DNA of 64,000 nt, from contig NC_087064.1 of assembly GCF_963678635.1 (NCBI RefSeq), positions 12,987,989 to 13,051,988 of the forward strand. Direction: 5' to 3'. The position numbers were made by a program, and so were the translations under genes. Below, piece by piece: positions 37,882-49,059 of the stretch. How positions within the stretch are numbered: position 1 is the stretch's first letter; each line of letters opens with the position of its first letter. This DNA is from Symsagittifera roscoffensis. Its lineage: Eukaryota > Xenacoelomorpha > Acoela > Convolutidae. Under the pieces are notes generated by a model. It saw nothing but the letters and a program-made list of their open reading frames with translations. It made no database searches and was not told the origin of the DNA.

Positions 37882-38011
37882 CTCTAACATACTTAAGTTT
37901 GACCTTGCTAAATAAGCAGTCTGATTCAAGTTAAATTTTGGTTATGTCTATGAAATTCCAAAAAGTTTACTTTTTGAATGCTATAACTTATGACTACCCA
38001 AATGTATGTAG

Positions 38012-38271
38012 ATCCCTTGCAGAAGAACCTTGGCGCCTACTTCGGCAGCTTCTGGAACTGGATCGACGTCCTGGCCATCCTGCTGTTTGTGCCAGGGGCA
38101 GTGCTGCGCTGGTTCTTCTATGACGGCAACACTCCGAGTGAGGCGGAGGATCTGCAGATCGCGGCCAGGAGTCTCTACATCTTCAGTCTGCTCAGTTTCA
38201 TGATGCGTCTGGTGCACTGTCTCAGTCTCTCGGAGACCATAGGCCCAAAGATACTCATGCTCAGCAAAATG
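38012..38271 (+). CDS. TRPM: TRPM exon 9 of window: S3 and S4
   Basis: Acceptor AATGTATGTAG and donor gtaaca; the exon starts in phase 1 and ends in phase 0. The peptide carries FWNWIDVLAILLFVPGAVLR (S3), a short loop with acidic residues, then SLYIFSLLSFMMRLVHCLSL (S4) and ETIGPKILMLSKM. 'YFxxFWNxxDxxAILLF' and 'RLxxxxxxxxxxGPKIxxxxKM' are strong TRPM signatures around S3, S4 and the S4-S5 linker. Confidence 0.95.
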
Positions 38272-38944
38272 GTAACATCAGAGTTCTTGGAATTCAAATA
38301 TTGCAAGACTCTTGTTAAGGAATGCAAATCATGCAAAAATCTTAGCGGTAAAAAGTTTAAACATTCCGAAATAACTGATTTAGCGGTAATTGCTATGAAC
38401 ATACAGTTTTAGTTTTCTCGTAGGTGTTTTTTGACAAGGCAAGCCTTACAATGTTCTGATATGATAAGTAGTTTCCGCTTAGGTGAGTATTCACAGAGCC
38501 GTACACTCGAATAGACGAAAAAAATTCGAAAATAAAGTCGGCCAAACACTTATTCACTTCACTAAAACTCTCGCGCATAATATAAACACAGCTAAGAATA
38601 GCAGGACAATCGTTCGATTAACGGCTTTCGGGTCAAAAAATGTGGTACTAATTGGCGTGACAAAATCTCAATCATGAAAAATGCAGTTTTATTTCATATG
38701 ATTATCAGCATTCATGCTTAAAATTTGATCTGTTTAATATTTGGCACTAAATTATGATTTCAATAAATTATTACTGCTAAGTTAAAACCTTTCTTCAAAC
38801 TTTTGACTTCTCTTTTTGTTGTTGGCGGCTCCAACTTTCGCAGAAGTTTGTTTTCCTTTTTATAATTAGATTTTTTCCTTGGGTGTACTGTTTGTTTGTT
38901 ACAAATTGTTTGTCTTCACATTTATTTGCTTGTTTGTTTTTCAG
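38272..38944 (+). other. Intron, nothing recognised
   Basis: 673 bp of AT-rich DNA ending in a TTTTTCAG acceptor. The exon-like frame of exon 9 runs on for about 40 codons into it before a stop, but composition changes at the donor. Confidence 0.6.
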
Positions 38945-39149
38945 ACTGGCGACCTGGTGTTCTTCGTTGTGAGTCTTGTGGTGTTCATGTTCTCGTTCGG
39001 GACAGCCATTAATGCCTTCCTCTACCCCACAATGGGCCGCAACATCCCCTCAGACTCGACCTTCGTGGAACATGTGATCAGGAGCATAGTGGACCACACC
39101 TACTGGCCCGCCTTCGGAGAAGTGTACCAAGTGGCGGCCGAGATGGGCA
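38945..39149 (+). CDS. TRPM: TRPM exon 10 of window: S5 and pore helix
   Basis: Acceptor TTGTTTTTCAG and donor gtaagt; the exon starts in phase 0 and ends in phase 1. The peptide TGDLVFFVVSLVVFMFSFGT followed by AINAFLYP is S5. YWPAFGEVYQVAAEMG is the pore helix and selectivity-filter region. The FGEVY filter resembles the YGEVF type of the TRPM1/3/6/7 branch more than the FGQ type of TRPM2/8; the stretch after it (QVAAEMG) is unusual. Confidence 0.94.
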
Positions 39150-39867
39150 GTAAGTACTGTACAAAAGATCTCACGAGTATAGACCAAAAGGTCTCACGGC
39201 AATTTTTAAGGCTATTATTGCAATCATTAAAGATAATGTTTTTGTAATCATACTTAATGCCATTCGCGCTAGGAAAGTTGAATATTATTTTGATTATTTT
39301 TGATAATGAAAGTTTTTTTACTTAAAAAACAAATTTGATGAAGTTTTGAATCTTGATTGTTATTTTACCCCCCCCCCCCCCATTCTTTTATCCTTTATAT
39401 TTTATCCACAATATTTTTCTTCATATTTTGAACCCCCCCCCACACACACACACTATATGCTATGAAAAGGACAAAGTAATGCATGACACAATTCAATTTG
39501 GAACTATCTACTTTGACGCTTACGCTTTAATATCACGAAATATATCGCGCGCTAATTATGCCAACTTGGCAGTTTTCAAATCCCTATAACTTAACAAAAA
39601 ATCACAGGTAAAATACCCACACGATATTTAAAAAAATCTGTTTTCAATAGCTAGTTAAAGGATCAAAAGTTGTCTGGAGAGATAAAACCACCCCAAACAC
39701 AAATATATAATTTTTTTTCTGCAAAACGAAACAACAATACTGCTCTCATCAGGGTATAAACCTGAATTTTCCGACTGTTCTTGAGTTTTAAAAAAAATTA
39801 AAAGTTAGTGATATTGTTTACTGATTCAAATAACCCCTGCACGTTGTTTAACAAAGAAAGTGATGTA

Positions 39868-40330
39868 GTTGTTCCGAATTTCGAAGAAAATGGAATATTT
39901 ATGCTCTAGGTGGTTTTTATATTCAGTCAATTTTCAGCGATCGAAATTTTAATTTTTAACAAAAATTTTCCCGAGCCCATTAGAAATATCGACTCCCCAA
40001 TTTTAAAAAGATATTTGACCTCTGATGAATTTTTGCTTAGTTTTGGGAGTTTGAAATTTGCCAAATTGGCCATCCTCTGGACTAGTTTATGAAGATTTGA
40101 AAATTTTTTTTTCATAATGCTGATAGCGTAGCGCGAAATTTTTATGCCTCGCAATTTATCTCGCTCAACAAAACCGTTTCAATTTGAGTTGAGGCTAGCT
40201 AAGCTAATCGACTGTAAGAATTTTGAACTACTTAAAACTTTCACACATGATCTTTGATATTGTCCAAACTTTATATTTTTTGATGTTTTCTTGTCCCAAA
40301 AGCTGTTCGATATGGATTAGGGGCAGTCTT
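39868..40330. repeat. Dispersed repeat family D, copy 1
   Basis: It begins with GTTCCGAATTTCGAAGAAAAT and TATTCAGTCAATTTTC, and ends near GTTCGATATGGATTAGGGGCAGTC. The same two end boxes in the same order bound sequences at 41030-41445, 44920-45150 and 56465-56990. It is probably a short nonautonomous element; ends and target duplications are not resolved. Confidence 0.55.
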
Positions 40331-41029
40331 GTTTGCTTCTAGGAACGTATTGATAAAATAGAACAACTTGTAACTATTTAACTTAGAAGGATATCGAAAA
40401 AAAAGCATTCCAATTGTAAAAGTTCCGCCAAAGGCATCAAAAAACAGCTCTTCTTCAGGTTTGATTTCCAATTTTTTCCAATGGGTCCTGATTTTGTAGT
40501 AGCTTACGACATCTACTTTTGGCCGACCAAACCAACCCTGAGATGTTTCTGAAAGCGCCTTGAGCGCTAATATGAGCGCCAATCAAACTGCCGAGTGAAC
40601 GCACCTTGTAAAAAAGCCCACAAAATCATCTTGCCCGCTTTTTAAAAACTTAGTCAATATATAAATTGACCTAATTGACATTCTAGTGTGATGAATGAAT
40701 GTACTGCAAAAACTTTTTAAATTTTTCGAAAAAAGTTTTTTACGTAGAAAACATTTTTCAAAGAGTTTAAACAGATTTTGCTGCCCAACTTTTTTGGACA
40801 ATTTGAACTTCTCGAAAACGTATTAGTACGAAGACAACTTTGTTCAGAGAAATTAAACAGACTTTGCAGCCCAATCATCATATTAATGAAAACTCAATTA
40901 AATAACCTTTTATTGTTCCACTTTTACAAAAATCCGGTCCATCTGGGGATCGCATTATTGATCAATATGCCGCCAGCCGAGTGTGCACACCACTATAGTA
41001 ACCTGCCATGCTTAATGGTAAAACTGCTT

Positions 41030-41445
41030 GTTGTTCCGATTTTCGAAAAAAAAGTGGGGAAATTATGTCCCCGGGTTTGATTTTTTTTTTATTCAGACCA
41101 ATTTTAGAAAAGTTGACCGTTTATTTGCATCGGCCCGGAAATCTTGTGTTTTCGAAGCGAGTTTGCTTGCACGTGACTCAAATGCGGCTTTGCTGCTGGA
41201 ATATTACTTTGAAAGTTTGTTTCAATATGCAAAAAACTTATGCGTGGCAATTTATCGGCATTCATGATCGTTCCAAATTGAATTGAGGCAAGTTAATTGG
41301 TCTTATTAATTCCATAAACGACTCAAATTTTAACTTGTTGACATTATCAGTCTAAAATTTTTAATTTGACTATATTTTATATACCAAAAACGATTCGATA
41401 CCAATTAATGGGCAGTCGGAACATACAAGGCTTTGCCTTGATACG
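41030..41445. repeat. Dispersed repeat family D, copy 2
   Basis: Starts TTGTTCCGATTTTCGAAAAAAAA and ends CAATTAATGGGCAGTCGGAACATACAAGGCTTTGCCTTGATACGAGCAG. Its 3' part is duplicated in tandem. Confidence 0.6.
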
Positions 41446-41690
41446 AGCAGCAGTTTTTTTATTATCCCGCTCTACAAAATCGCTCCAAATTGAACTGAAG
41501 CAGCTAATTGGTTTTATGAACTCAAACCATACACGACCCAAACTGCATCACTTAATTTTGGATATTATCAGCCTAAAATTTATAGTTTGCCAATATTTAA
41601 TTTACCAAAAACTACCCGAGACAAATTAAAGGGCAGTTGGAACATTCGGGGCTATGACTTGATATGAGCAGTCTTGTTCTAAATATCGAC
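41446..41690. repeat. Tandem duplication of family D 3' part
   Basis: About 210-230 bp repeating the sequence of roughly 41260-41445: CAAATTGAACTGAAGCAGCTAATTGG matches CAAATTGAATTGAGGCAAGTTAATTGG, and the block again ends in a GGGCAGTTGGAACATTCGGGGCT-type box, just 30 bp before exon 11. Confidence 0.6.
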
Positions 41691-41718
41691 GAAGTTCTTA
41701 TCCTTAGAAATGTTTCAG

Positions 41719-41863
41719 TTCCGAGTGATTGTGACCCGAGTGTGTCTCCGTATGGAGGGTGTCAGTCAAGCGAGACCTATGAGTTCCTGGCAGCCTGTGT
41801 GTATGCAGTCTACGTCTTCCTCGTCAACTTCGTCCTTGTCAACCTCCTTGTCGCCATGATGGT
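41719..41863 (+). CDS. TRPM: TRPM exon 11 of window: outer pore loop and S6
   Basis: Acceptor AATGTTTCAG and donor gtaagc; the exon starts in phase 1 and ends in phase 2. The peptide begins with a cysteine-bearing outer loop (PSDCDPSVSPYGGCQSS) whose two cysteines may form the conserved extracellular disulfide of TRPM channels. S6 follows: ACVYAVYVFLVNFVLVNLLV, then AMMV. 'NxxLLNLLIAMxxxxF' is the family pattern for the inner gate. Confidence 0.94.
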
Positions 41864-42188
41864 GTAAGCATTCCAATTGAAACATCCTCATTTATTTCGG
41901 TTTCCTTTTTGGCGTACAAATGTTTAACAGAAAACAAAAAGACGAATCAAAGGAAAAAATTATCAACCAATTTTATACAGTTTTTGCAACATTGAGCATA
42001 ATTTCAGTCTTCAGCTTGTTCAAAAAAGTGTTTTTGGCTCACAATTTCTTTATTTTACAATTTCTTTGTTGCACAATTGTGGAGCCGAAAAGTGTTTTTG
42101 GCTCACAATTTATTTTGTAAAATAAAAAAAACGAAAAAATTCAAAAAAAAACTTGTTACAAACGAATGATTTTTTTTGTATCTTTCAG
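41864..42188 (+). other. Intron, nothing recognised
   Basis: 325 bp, AT-rich, containing a short direct repeat (AAGTGTTTTTGGCTCACAATTT twice, about 42026 and 42091). The acceptor is TGTATCTTTCAG. Confidence 0.65.
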
Positions 42189-42367
42189 GTACAGTTTCAA
42201 CAAAACGCAGAAAGATGCAGACGAGGAGTACAAAATAGAGAAGTTTAGGTTCCAGAAGGAATTCTACCACAAGCCCCCCTTGCCCCTCCCTCTCTCCCCC
42301 CTAATAATCATCTACAGGGCCGTCAATGTCCTCTACCTCAAGGCCACCAAGAAATATTCCAGATGCT
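42189..42367 (+). CDS. TRPM: TRPM exon 12 of window: TRP helix
   Basis: Starts in phase 2 and ends in phase 1 (donor gtgagt). The peptide starts YSFNKTQKDADEEYKIEKFR and continues FQKEFYHKPPLPLPLSPLII. This is the TRP domain: 'WKFQRxxLIxxFHxRPxLPPPLIIxxH' in the family, a cytosolic helix parallel to the membrane that couples the gate to the N-terminal domain. The tryptophan usual at its start is replaced by I/E residues here. The tail IYRAVNVLYLKATKKYSRC leads to the coiled coil. Confidence 0.94.
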
Positions 42368-42800
42368 GTGAGTCAGAGAATTGTAAAAATGATTTGTTTT
42401 GGGGGAAAAATAACTGGCTTTTTTTTCGAGTTCTGTAATCTCAATCAAAGTAATACCGATGTCATTTTTTTTCGCTTGCATTTGGTGTTGTCTTTTTTTC
42501 GCCTGAAAATGATGTCAATGTCTTTTTTTCTAAGTTGCAGCGCTTGAAACCCGACTTTACGGTCTGATAGCGTCCTCCCAACCTAATCAATTGGAAATTA
42601 GGAGTCAAATTTTTGCTTATCTTCGTTCATCTATTTCGTTTCATTCCAAGTTAAAGTCAAACTTTTGCTTATCTTCGTTTCATCTATTTTTTAATATCAA
42701 AATTTGATGCTAATTTAAAACTATTTCTCACAATAAAAATTCTATAGAATTCGATTAGAAAAAAAACTAATAAGTTCACTATAAAAAAGCAGTGTGTTAG
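42368..42800 (+). other. Intron, nothing recognised
   Basis: 433 bp, AT-rich. A short direct repeat (AGTCAAATTTTTGCTTATCTTCG / AGTCAAACTTTTGCTTATCTTCG) sits at about 42602 and 42656. The acceptor is GTGTGTTAG. Confidence 0.65.
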
Positions 42801-42999
42801 CTTATAAGGAGTGCAAATGTGTAGCTATGGCCATCTACGTGTGGGAGCGGCAGAATAAGCGGGACATGTTGGTTGTGGAGGAGGAGAGGAGGGAGAAGGA
42901 GGCTGGCACGGGACAGAGACTCTCCTCAATTGAGGACAGACTGAACTACTTAGTGAGCAAAGTGGAGGGCAGCGAAGAGACGCGCAGGACACAGTTGAG
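42801..42999 (+). CDS. TRPM: TRPM exon 13 of window: post-TRP helices, coiled-coil start
   Basis: Starts in phase 1 and ends in phase 2 (donor gtatct). The peptide reads KCVAMAIYVWERQNKRDMLV then EEERREKEAGTGQRLSSIED then RLNYLVSKVE. The first part corresponds to the helix after the TRP domain, where family members have 'xxWExxxxxxYL'. The last part has heptad-like L/I/L/V spacing, expected of the tetrameric coiled coil. Confidence 0.88.
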
Positions 43000-43502
43000 G
43001 TATCTTCATTGTTAAATAGTAATTCAAAACAGGCATAGTCACTTTATTTTTCCAATTCCGAGACTTTTCGATAAAAAGAGAGAAAAAAATGACCAACATT
43101 AAATATTTCGTCTTTTTCAAGCCATTGCTAAACTAGCATTCAAAACAATCATTATCGTTATTTTCATAAGTCACTTTACGACAATATGAGGTAGAAAATT
43201 AACAAGAATTAATTGTGTCGTAATTTTTTTCTGTAATTTTTGTGTCTTTTTAGTGTCGGAAGAAGTGGATCAAATGTGAAAATAAGCATTTGAAAGGATT
43301 CTAATTTATTGCTTGAGCAATCTTGAAAAAATAAATTACCCTGAAGAACAAATATCCAAAGAAAAATGGGTTTTTTAAAATTTTTGCTCCAAATTATTGT
43401 TAAATTGACCGGTTTATTTCATATGTCGAACTTTTTGAATCTTTTTTGTAAAGCTTGAATCATCAATTGCTGGCTTTTTTGCTTAGAAAAACGTTTCAGT
43501 CG
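43000..43502 (+). other. Intron 5' part, nothing recognised
   Basis: AT-rich DNA with no feature I can support, leading directly into the 60-bp tandem array. Confidence 0.6.
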
Positions 43503-44884
43503 AACTGTTTATGTATAATTAGATACAAATTATTGCCTTAGTAAGTTAGTTTCCTCTTTGGTAACTGTTTAGGGATAATTAGATACAAACTAGTGTCAAA
43601 GTAAGTCAGTTTCCTCTTTAGGAACTGTTTAGGTATAACTAGATACAAATTATTGCCAAAGTAAGTTAGTTTCCTCTTTAAGAACTGTTTAGGTATAATT
43701 AGATACAAATTATTGCCTTAGTAAGTTAGTTTCCTCTTTGGTAACAGTTTAGGTGTAATAAGATACAAATTATTGTCAAAGTAAATTGTTTTCCTCTCTG
43801 GTATTTGTTCAGGTATAGTTAGATACAAACTATTGCCAAAGTAAGTCAGTTTCCTCATTGGGAACTGTTTAGGTATAATTAGATACAAATTATTGCCTTA
43901 GTAAGTTAGTTTCCTCTTTGGTAACTGTTTAGGTGTAATTAGATACAAATTATTGCCTTAGTAAGTTAGTTTCCTCTCTGGTAATTGTTCAGGTATAATT
44001 AGATACAAACTATTGCCAAAGTAAGTTAGTTTCCTCTTTAGGAACTGTTTAGGTATAATTAGATACAAATTATTGCCAAAGTAAGTTAGTTTCTTCTTCA
44101 GTAACTGTTTAGGTGTAATTAGATACAAATTATTGCCTAAGTAAATTATTTTTCTCTCTGGTAACTGTTTAGGTATAATTAGACACAAACTATTGCCAAA
44201 GTAAGTTAGTTTCCTCTTGTTAAATGTTTAGGTATAATTAGATACAAATTATTGCCAAAGTAGGTTAGTTTCCTCTTTGGTAACTGTTTAGGTATATTTA
44301 GATACAAACTATTGCCAAAGTAAATTAGTTTCCTCTTTGGTAACTGTTTAGGTGTAATTAGATACAAATTATTGCCTTAGTAAGTTAGTTTCCACTTTGG
44401 TAACTGTTTAGGTGTAATTAGATACAAATTATTGCCTATGTAAATTATTTTCCTCTCTGGTAACTGTTTAGGTATAATTAGGTACAAATTTTTGCCTTAG
44501 TAAGTTATTTTCCTCTCTGCTAACTGTTTAGCTATAATTAGATACAAACTATTGCCAAAGTAAGTTACTTTCCTCTTTGGCAACTGTTTAGGTGTAATTA
44601 GATACAAATTATTGCCTCAGTAAATTATTTTCCTCTCTGGTAACTGTTTAGGTATACTTAGATACAAATTATTGCCTTAGTAAGTTATTTTCCTCTCTGG
44701 TAACTGTTTAGGTATAATTTGATACAAACTATTGCCAAAGTAAGTTAGTTTCCTCTTTGGTTACTGTTTAGGTATAATTAGATACAAATTATTGCCTAAG
44801 TAAGTTATGTTCCGCTCTGGTAACTCTTTAGGTAAAATTAGATACAAATTATTGCCGAAGTAAGTAATGCTCCACTCTGGTAAG
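43503..44884. repeat. 60-bp tandem array, about 23 copies
   Basis: The unit is GTTTAGGTATAATTAGATAC plus AAATTATTGCCAAAGTAAGT plus TAGTTTCCTCTTTGGTAACT. Copies are diverged by up to about 15% and the period is steady apart from a 1-bp deletion near 44220. Every unit carries a pyrimidine tract ending TTTAG|G and, 28 nt later, AAA|GTAAGT or TTA|GTAAGT, so it resembles a row of acceptor-donor pairs. No sense-frame protein is encoded. Confidence 0.93.
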
Positions 44885-44919
44885 GTTTTTCTTTTAGTTT
44901 AGGTTACATTTTCAACTTT

Positions 44920-45150
44920 TTGTTCCGATTTTTGAAGAAAATGACCAAAAATTTGTGCGCAGGATGGTTTTTTCGCCCGATTTCTTTTCTCTAGACAGAA
45001 TTTTTTCTTTATCATTTGAAAATTTAAAGTTCTGATCTGAAATTTAAAAAAATCTTTCACTTGACAATTTATCACAAAAATAAGGGCTTTGAAAACTGCC
45101 AATCTGAATAGATTTTAGGATGAATAATGCTTGCTATTAATGGGCAGTGT
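44920..45150. repeat. Dispersed repeat family D, truncated copy
   Basis: Starts TTGTTCCGATTTTTGAAGAAAATGAC with a TCTAGACAGAATTTT box and ends near TTGCTATTAATGGGCAGTG. It is shorter than the other three copies. Confidence 0.5.
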
Positions 45151-46099
45151 AAGCGACAAAACAATCTCAAAAAAAGGGGCCAAACTGCAAGGATTTTTTG
45201 AGTTGTTAGTGGACTCCGCGACATCTTGAAAATAGGTTCGTTGCGGAAACGACAATATTGTTGTTTTTTTTTCATTCTTTTTACTGTTTTGAATTTCAAA
45301 AGCAAATGTATAAAACAGTGGATTGCTAAAAGCATTAAAAAGCGCGAAATCCTAATCAACGTTTGCGGAAAACTGGAACAGCTTGTAGAACCCATAAACA
45401 AGCTTGTATTCATTAATTGCATTATTCAGTAATTTTTAGGAAATGATTGCGTACATTTTCAGAATCCGCGTACAATCTCCGGATTTTATCACGTTATTAC
45501 AATTTACATTCTAGTTTGGCACATTTTCGTTAAATTTGTTGAACCCGCCTGAATTTTGGGCCGCCAAATTACAATTTGCGGAGTTCACGTTTGAAGACTT
45601 GTCGCTAGATTCCAGCAACCTGCTCACACAAAACAGTTAATGTATTCAACGATGCACAGTTTAGTCTCGTAATGACCAGCAAATCATTCGAAGTCGCAAC
45701 AATGTAGATCACTTATCATTGAAAGAGCACCAACTTGAGTGAGCGCAGAAGATAGTTCAACCTGTTGAAGCGCCACTGAGAAATTTCTAATAAAAATTAT
45801 CTTCTATGGACATAAACGGTTATTCTATGTACAATTTAACCAGACAAAAAATTATAGATAAACAAATGTACTGCTATTTCCAAATATTATAGTTAATTTA
45901 TCTTAAATCTTGTAAAAAATTTCTAAAGAATATATAATAGCAAAAGAAGAATTCAAAAACACAAATTTCAGACCTGGTATGTTTTTTTATTTTAGCTGCT
46001 TAATTGCAATTTTTACTATATTTGTTTTGAAATTTTTGTTTTGAAATTTACAAAAATTCAGATATGAAATTTTTGTTTTGACATATTGTTTTTATTGTT
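45151..46099 (+). other. Intron stretch, nothing recognised
   Basis: About 950 bp between a dispersed repeat and the decayed non-LTR element. A short direct repeat (TTTTGTTTTGAAATTT) lies near 46025-46075. No coding or RNA feature is seen. Confidence 0.55.
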
Positions 46100-48230
46100 G
46101 TTAGTGATTTTACTTTTCTAGTGGCATCGAGTGATTTGTCTAAGTCTTGTTTTGAAACAAAATTTTTCACTTTGTCATTTCTATGTTCTCGTCTGATTAC
46201 TTCAGAGAGAAATTTTAGTAGTGCAAATGAGTGTAGTGTAATTCATTGATTCAACAAATTCCCTTCATTTTTCTTATGGTTTTTAATTATTGTGTTTTTT
46301 GGAGGCGAAACGCAATTCGAACTGAAAAATTTTCTTGTGCTTGAAGATTTCGTAAAGTGGTACTATTGACAGCTTTATTTACTAAAATTCCATAGTGATA
46401 TATTCGTTGTATAAAATGCTCATATAATCTAGTGAGGACAGATGAGCTGAGAAACTGTCCTGTTTGAACAAAAAACTGAAAATAATCTATTGCTTTTTCT
46501 TCTTACTGTCTCAATATAATGGTTCAAGGTAAAATTTTGATCCAAAGAGAAACCCAAGTATTTAACTGCAGTTTTTGTTTCTATAGCGTTGTTTTTCCAG
46601 GTAAATCTTTCAAAGTTTTTTAGTCACTTAGTAATCATTATTTGTGTGTTTTCTTTGTTTGCTGTAAGTTTTTATTTTCCATCCATTCTGATTTTAATTT
46701 TAAATCTGTCTTAACTTCTGTAACTTCATTTATTGTTCCAAAAAAATTATCGTCATCGGCAAAACGAATGAATTCACTGTGCTGTGATATGTTGGGAAGA
46801 TCATTGATATAATTAAGAAAAAGCAGGGGACCCGAAACAAAAGCTTGAGGTATCCCCCCACGAAGCTTCTCGGTTGTTGAATTTTTAGTTGAATGAAATA
46901 CATAAAGTTTTCTATTGCTGAGTTATGATTGTAATAAAACAACAAGAACGCCCCTCAGTGCGTAACACCTGTAAGTGAGAGAGTTATGATCAACAGTATC
47001 GGAAGGCTTAGATAGATCCAAGTAAATGCAGTGCGCTAATTTATCAGTATCTTTGCTTTCAATAAGACCCTCCTAGTTTTCCTAGAAGCATCAATTTTAG
47101 AGCGTTTATTGTGAAATCCGAGCGGTTTATGGCTTATGAAGTCATGATTATTGAAAAAAAAAATTATTTTTATCGATAAAATTTCTCAACAGTTTTTCCT
47201 TTAACAGGAATAGTAGAAATAGGTCTTTAATTGCATGGAAATGACTCTTCTCTTTCTATGAAACTAGAAACTAGTTTTGGTGTTTTCAGGAATCAGGGAT
47301 AAACTGCTGTGCTAATATGTGGTTGAAAATAATGATCAAATGAGCTGTTATAATAGAATTAATTAGTTTGATCACGTAATTTGACACACCCATGTAATCT
47401 TTAGATTTTTTGTTGGGAAATTGTTTTATTGTGTCATAAATTTCCTATTCATCAATTGGTGATAGGAAGAAAGAATAATTTTTATTTGCAATAGGTTTGG
47501 AAAATCTTTTTTTAAATTCCAGATTACAACTCTGGGCCGATTGTGACAAAGTAGTTGTTCAATTCTTGTGCATTTATTTGTTTTATTTTTCAATTTTTAA
47601 ACAGTTTTTTGTTTTATTGCCTTTAATTTGTTTTCTATTAGCTATATTTTTTATTGATACCTTTTTTTTGACTCTGACAGTTTGCTGTTTCTGTTTTTGT
47701 TTGTCTCCTCTAAATTTTTCTGATTTTGATATATTTCAATAATTTGCGTTTTTGAGCACTCGATGTCCAGCTTTTTTGTCTTCCTTGTTGACAACGGTAA
47801 TATTGCTTCCAGAGTGTTTTGTAGTTGCTGCTGCAAAAACTCAATTTTTTCAACGCTACCGATTTCTCTATCTTCGAATTTCATTTCGACTAGTTTGTGA
47901 TGTAAAAACCAATTGAACTTAATTTTGATTTCTTGGTTTTCCAGTTTTCCATAATTTCTATAGTAAAATCCTTCGTTTTCACTTTTTTATAAGGCCAACG
48001 TTAAATTCAACTTCAACTTCAACACCATAATTATCAGTGGTTACGTGTTCAATATTTTTACTGGTGCATGGAAAGTTTACAAAGGCCAAATCTAGGGGTG
48101 TTTGATTGTTCTGTGTGACTCGTGTGCTTTCATTTTGTCCAGATATCAGATATCAGATATTCAGGCAGTTCCATTTTTTCAAGGAGTTGCGTACTATTTT
48201 GTGTAACATGAGAAATAATTAATTCATTTT
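46100..48230 (-). mobile_element. Second decayed CR1/L2-type non-LTR retrotransposon
   Basis: Minus-strand traces in ORF2 order. Endonuclease end near 48150-48010: NNQTPLDLAFVNFPC. Linker 47884-47651 (frame starting FEDREIGSVEKIEFLQQQL). RT motif A near 47040-46960: CIYLDLSKPSDTVDH. RT motif C near 46880-46740: GGIPQAFVSGPLLFLNYIND followed by FIRFADDDNFF, with the catalytic FADD. A C-terminal tail follows near 46220-46120. Many stops and frameshifts; dead. It is similar in type to the fragment at 3.5-4.7 kb and to the better preserved copy at 60.7 kb. Confidence 0.8.
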
Positions 48231-48707
48231 AAGTGATTTATCTCGCATCTGAGCAAAAGTATTTATTTTTTCACGTTATTAATTGCTAGCCAAAAACATT
48301 TCAGATACTTTAAAAGAGAGTCAAAAATCTCTAGGCTCTGCGTTAACACGGGCAGTTATTTGCTGGATTTCACGAACAAAAAAATATTTAATTGTGGCCA
48401 GTCATCATTTCTTTATGGGATCCGTCGATTCTGCTTCCAAAACATTGAAACTATTTCTGTTGAGCTTTGACATGGTTGCGATTTTTGTGGTGAATTGAAA
48501 AACCGAGCTTGTTTTTGAAAGGACGATGGATAGCATTGTAGGGAAAAAAGTGAAACTGTGAGGTATATCCGTCCAACTTTGTATAAAATATCATTTTTTT
48601 TACTTATTACAATATTATATTAATATTAGAAAGGTAATGATAGTTCTAGCAAGAGTCTATCAGAAAAGAATGTAGTAAAACTGATGTTGTGGTTTTGCGT
48701 TGTGTAG
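48231..48707 (+). other. Intron 3' part, nothing recognised
   Basis: AT-rich DNA upstream of exon 14. It may contain the 5' remnant of the decayed element; I cannot assign it. Confidence 0.5.
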
Positions 48708-48859
48708 TGTTATGGAGAGTCTGCAGACGCTGCAGAAGAGTATCAATGACATGAGTGTGTTGGTCACTGCCATCCTGCCCCCCTCGGCAGTGCAGCAGAG
48801 TGGACCCAACAGACGCCACAACCACAAGTACATCAAGGCACTCACCAACATCGAACTCA
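48708..48859 (+). CDS. TRPM: TRPM exon 14 of window: coiled coil
   Basis: Acceptor GTTGTGTAG and donor gtaagc; the exon starts in phase 2 and ends in phase 1. The peptide VMESLQTLQKSINDMSVLVT then AILPPSAVQQSGPNRR continues the heptad pattern of exon 13 (L, L, I, M, L), giving a two-exon coiled coil used for tetramer assembly in TRPM channels, and then breaks at a proline pair. Confidence 0.85.
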
Positions 48860-49059
48860 GTAAGCACACTACAACTTCATTTTAAACATCTTCGATCTAA
48901 AATTATTATACACCCAACACGAGCTAGTTTTATCTGTGGGAAGGCTTAAAAAGTTATGCAACGAAAATTTTGATCGGAGCTCTTTAAAAAACACCCAAAA
49001 ATATTTCAAAATTTGTCCCTTAAATTAAAAAAACGGAAAAAATTCAAAAAATTTCGGCA

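Larger units (their letters stand above)
39150..41718 (+). other. Intron with poly-C tracts and dispersed repeats
   Basis: 2.6 kb. It holds two C homopolymers (about 39368-39380 and 39434-39441), two copies of a roughly 400-460-bp dispersed repeat listed separately, a partial duplication of the last 210 bp of that repeat, and a second copy of the motif also found near 1180. No coding signal of its own is seen. Confidence 0.7.

Noticed and set aside
43503-44884. Repeat-encoded protein on the minus strand (PKQLPERKLTYFGNN-type repeat)
   Set aside because: The 60-bp period keeps a frame open by arithmetic. Stops and a 1-bp deletion break it, and no start or domain is seen.
47497-47742. 81-codon plus-strand hydrophobic frame
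   Set aside because: It is the antisense shadow of the decayed non-LTR ORF2 linker.
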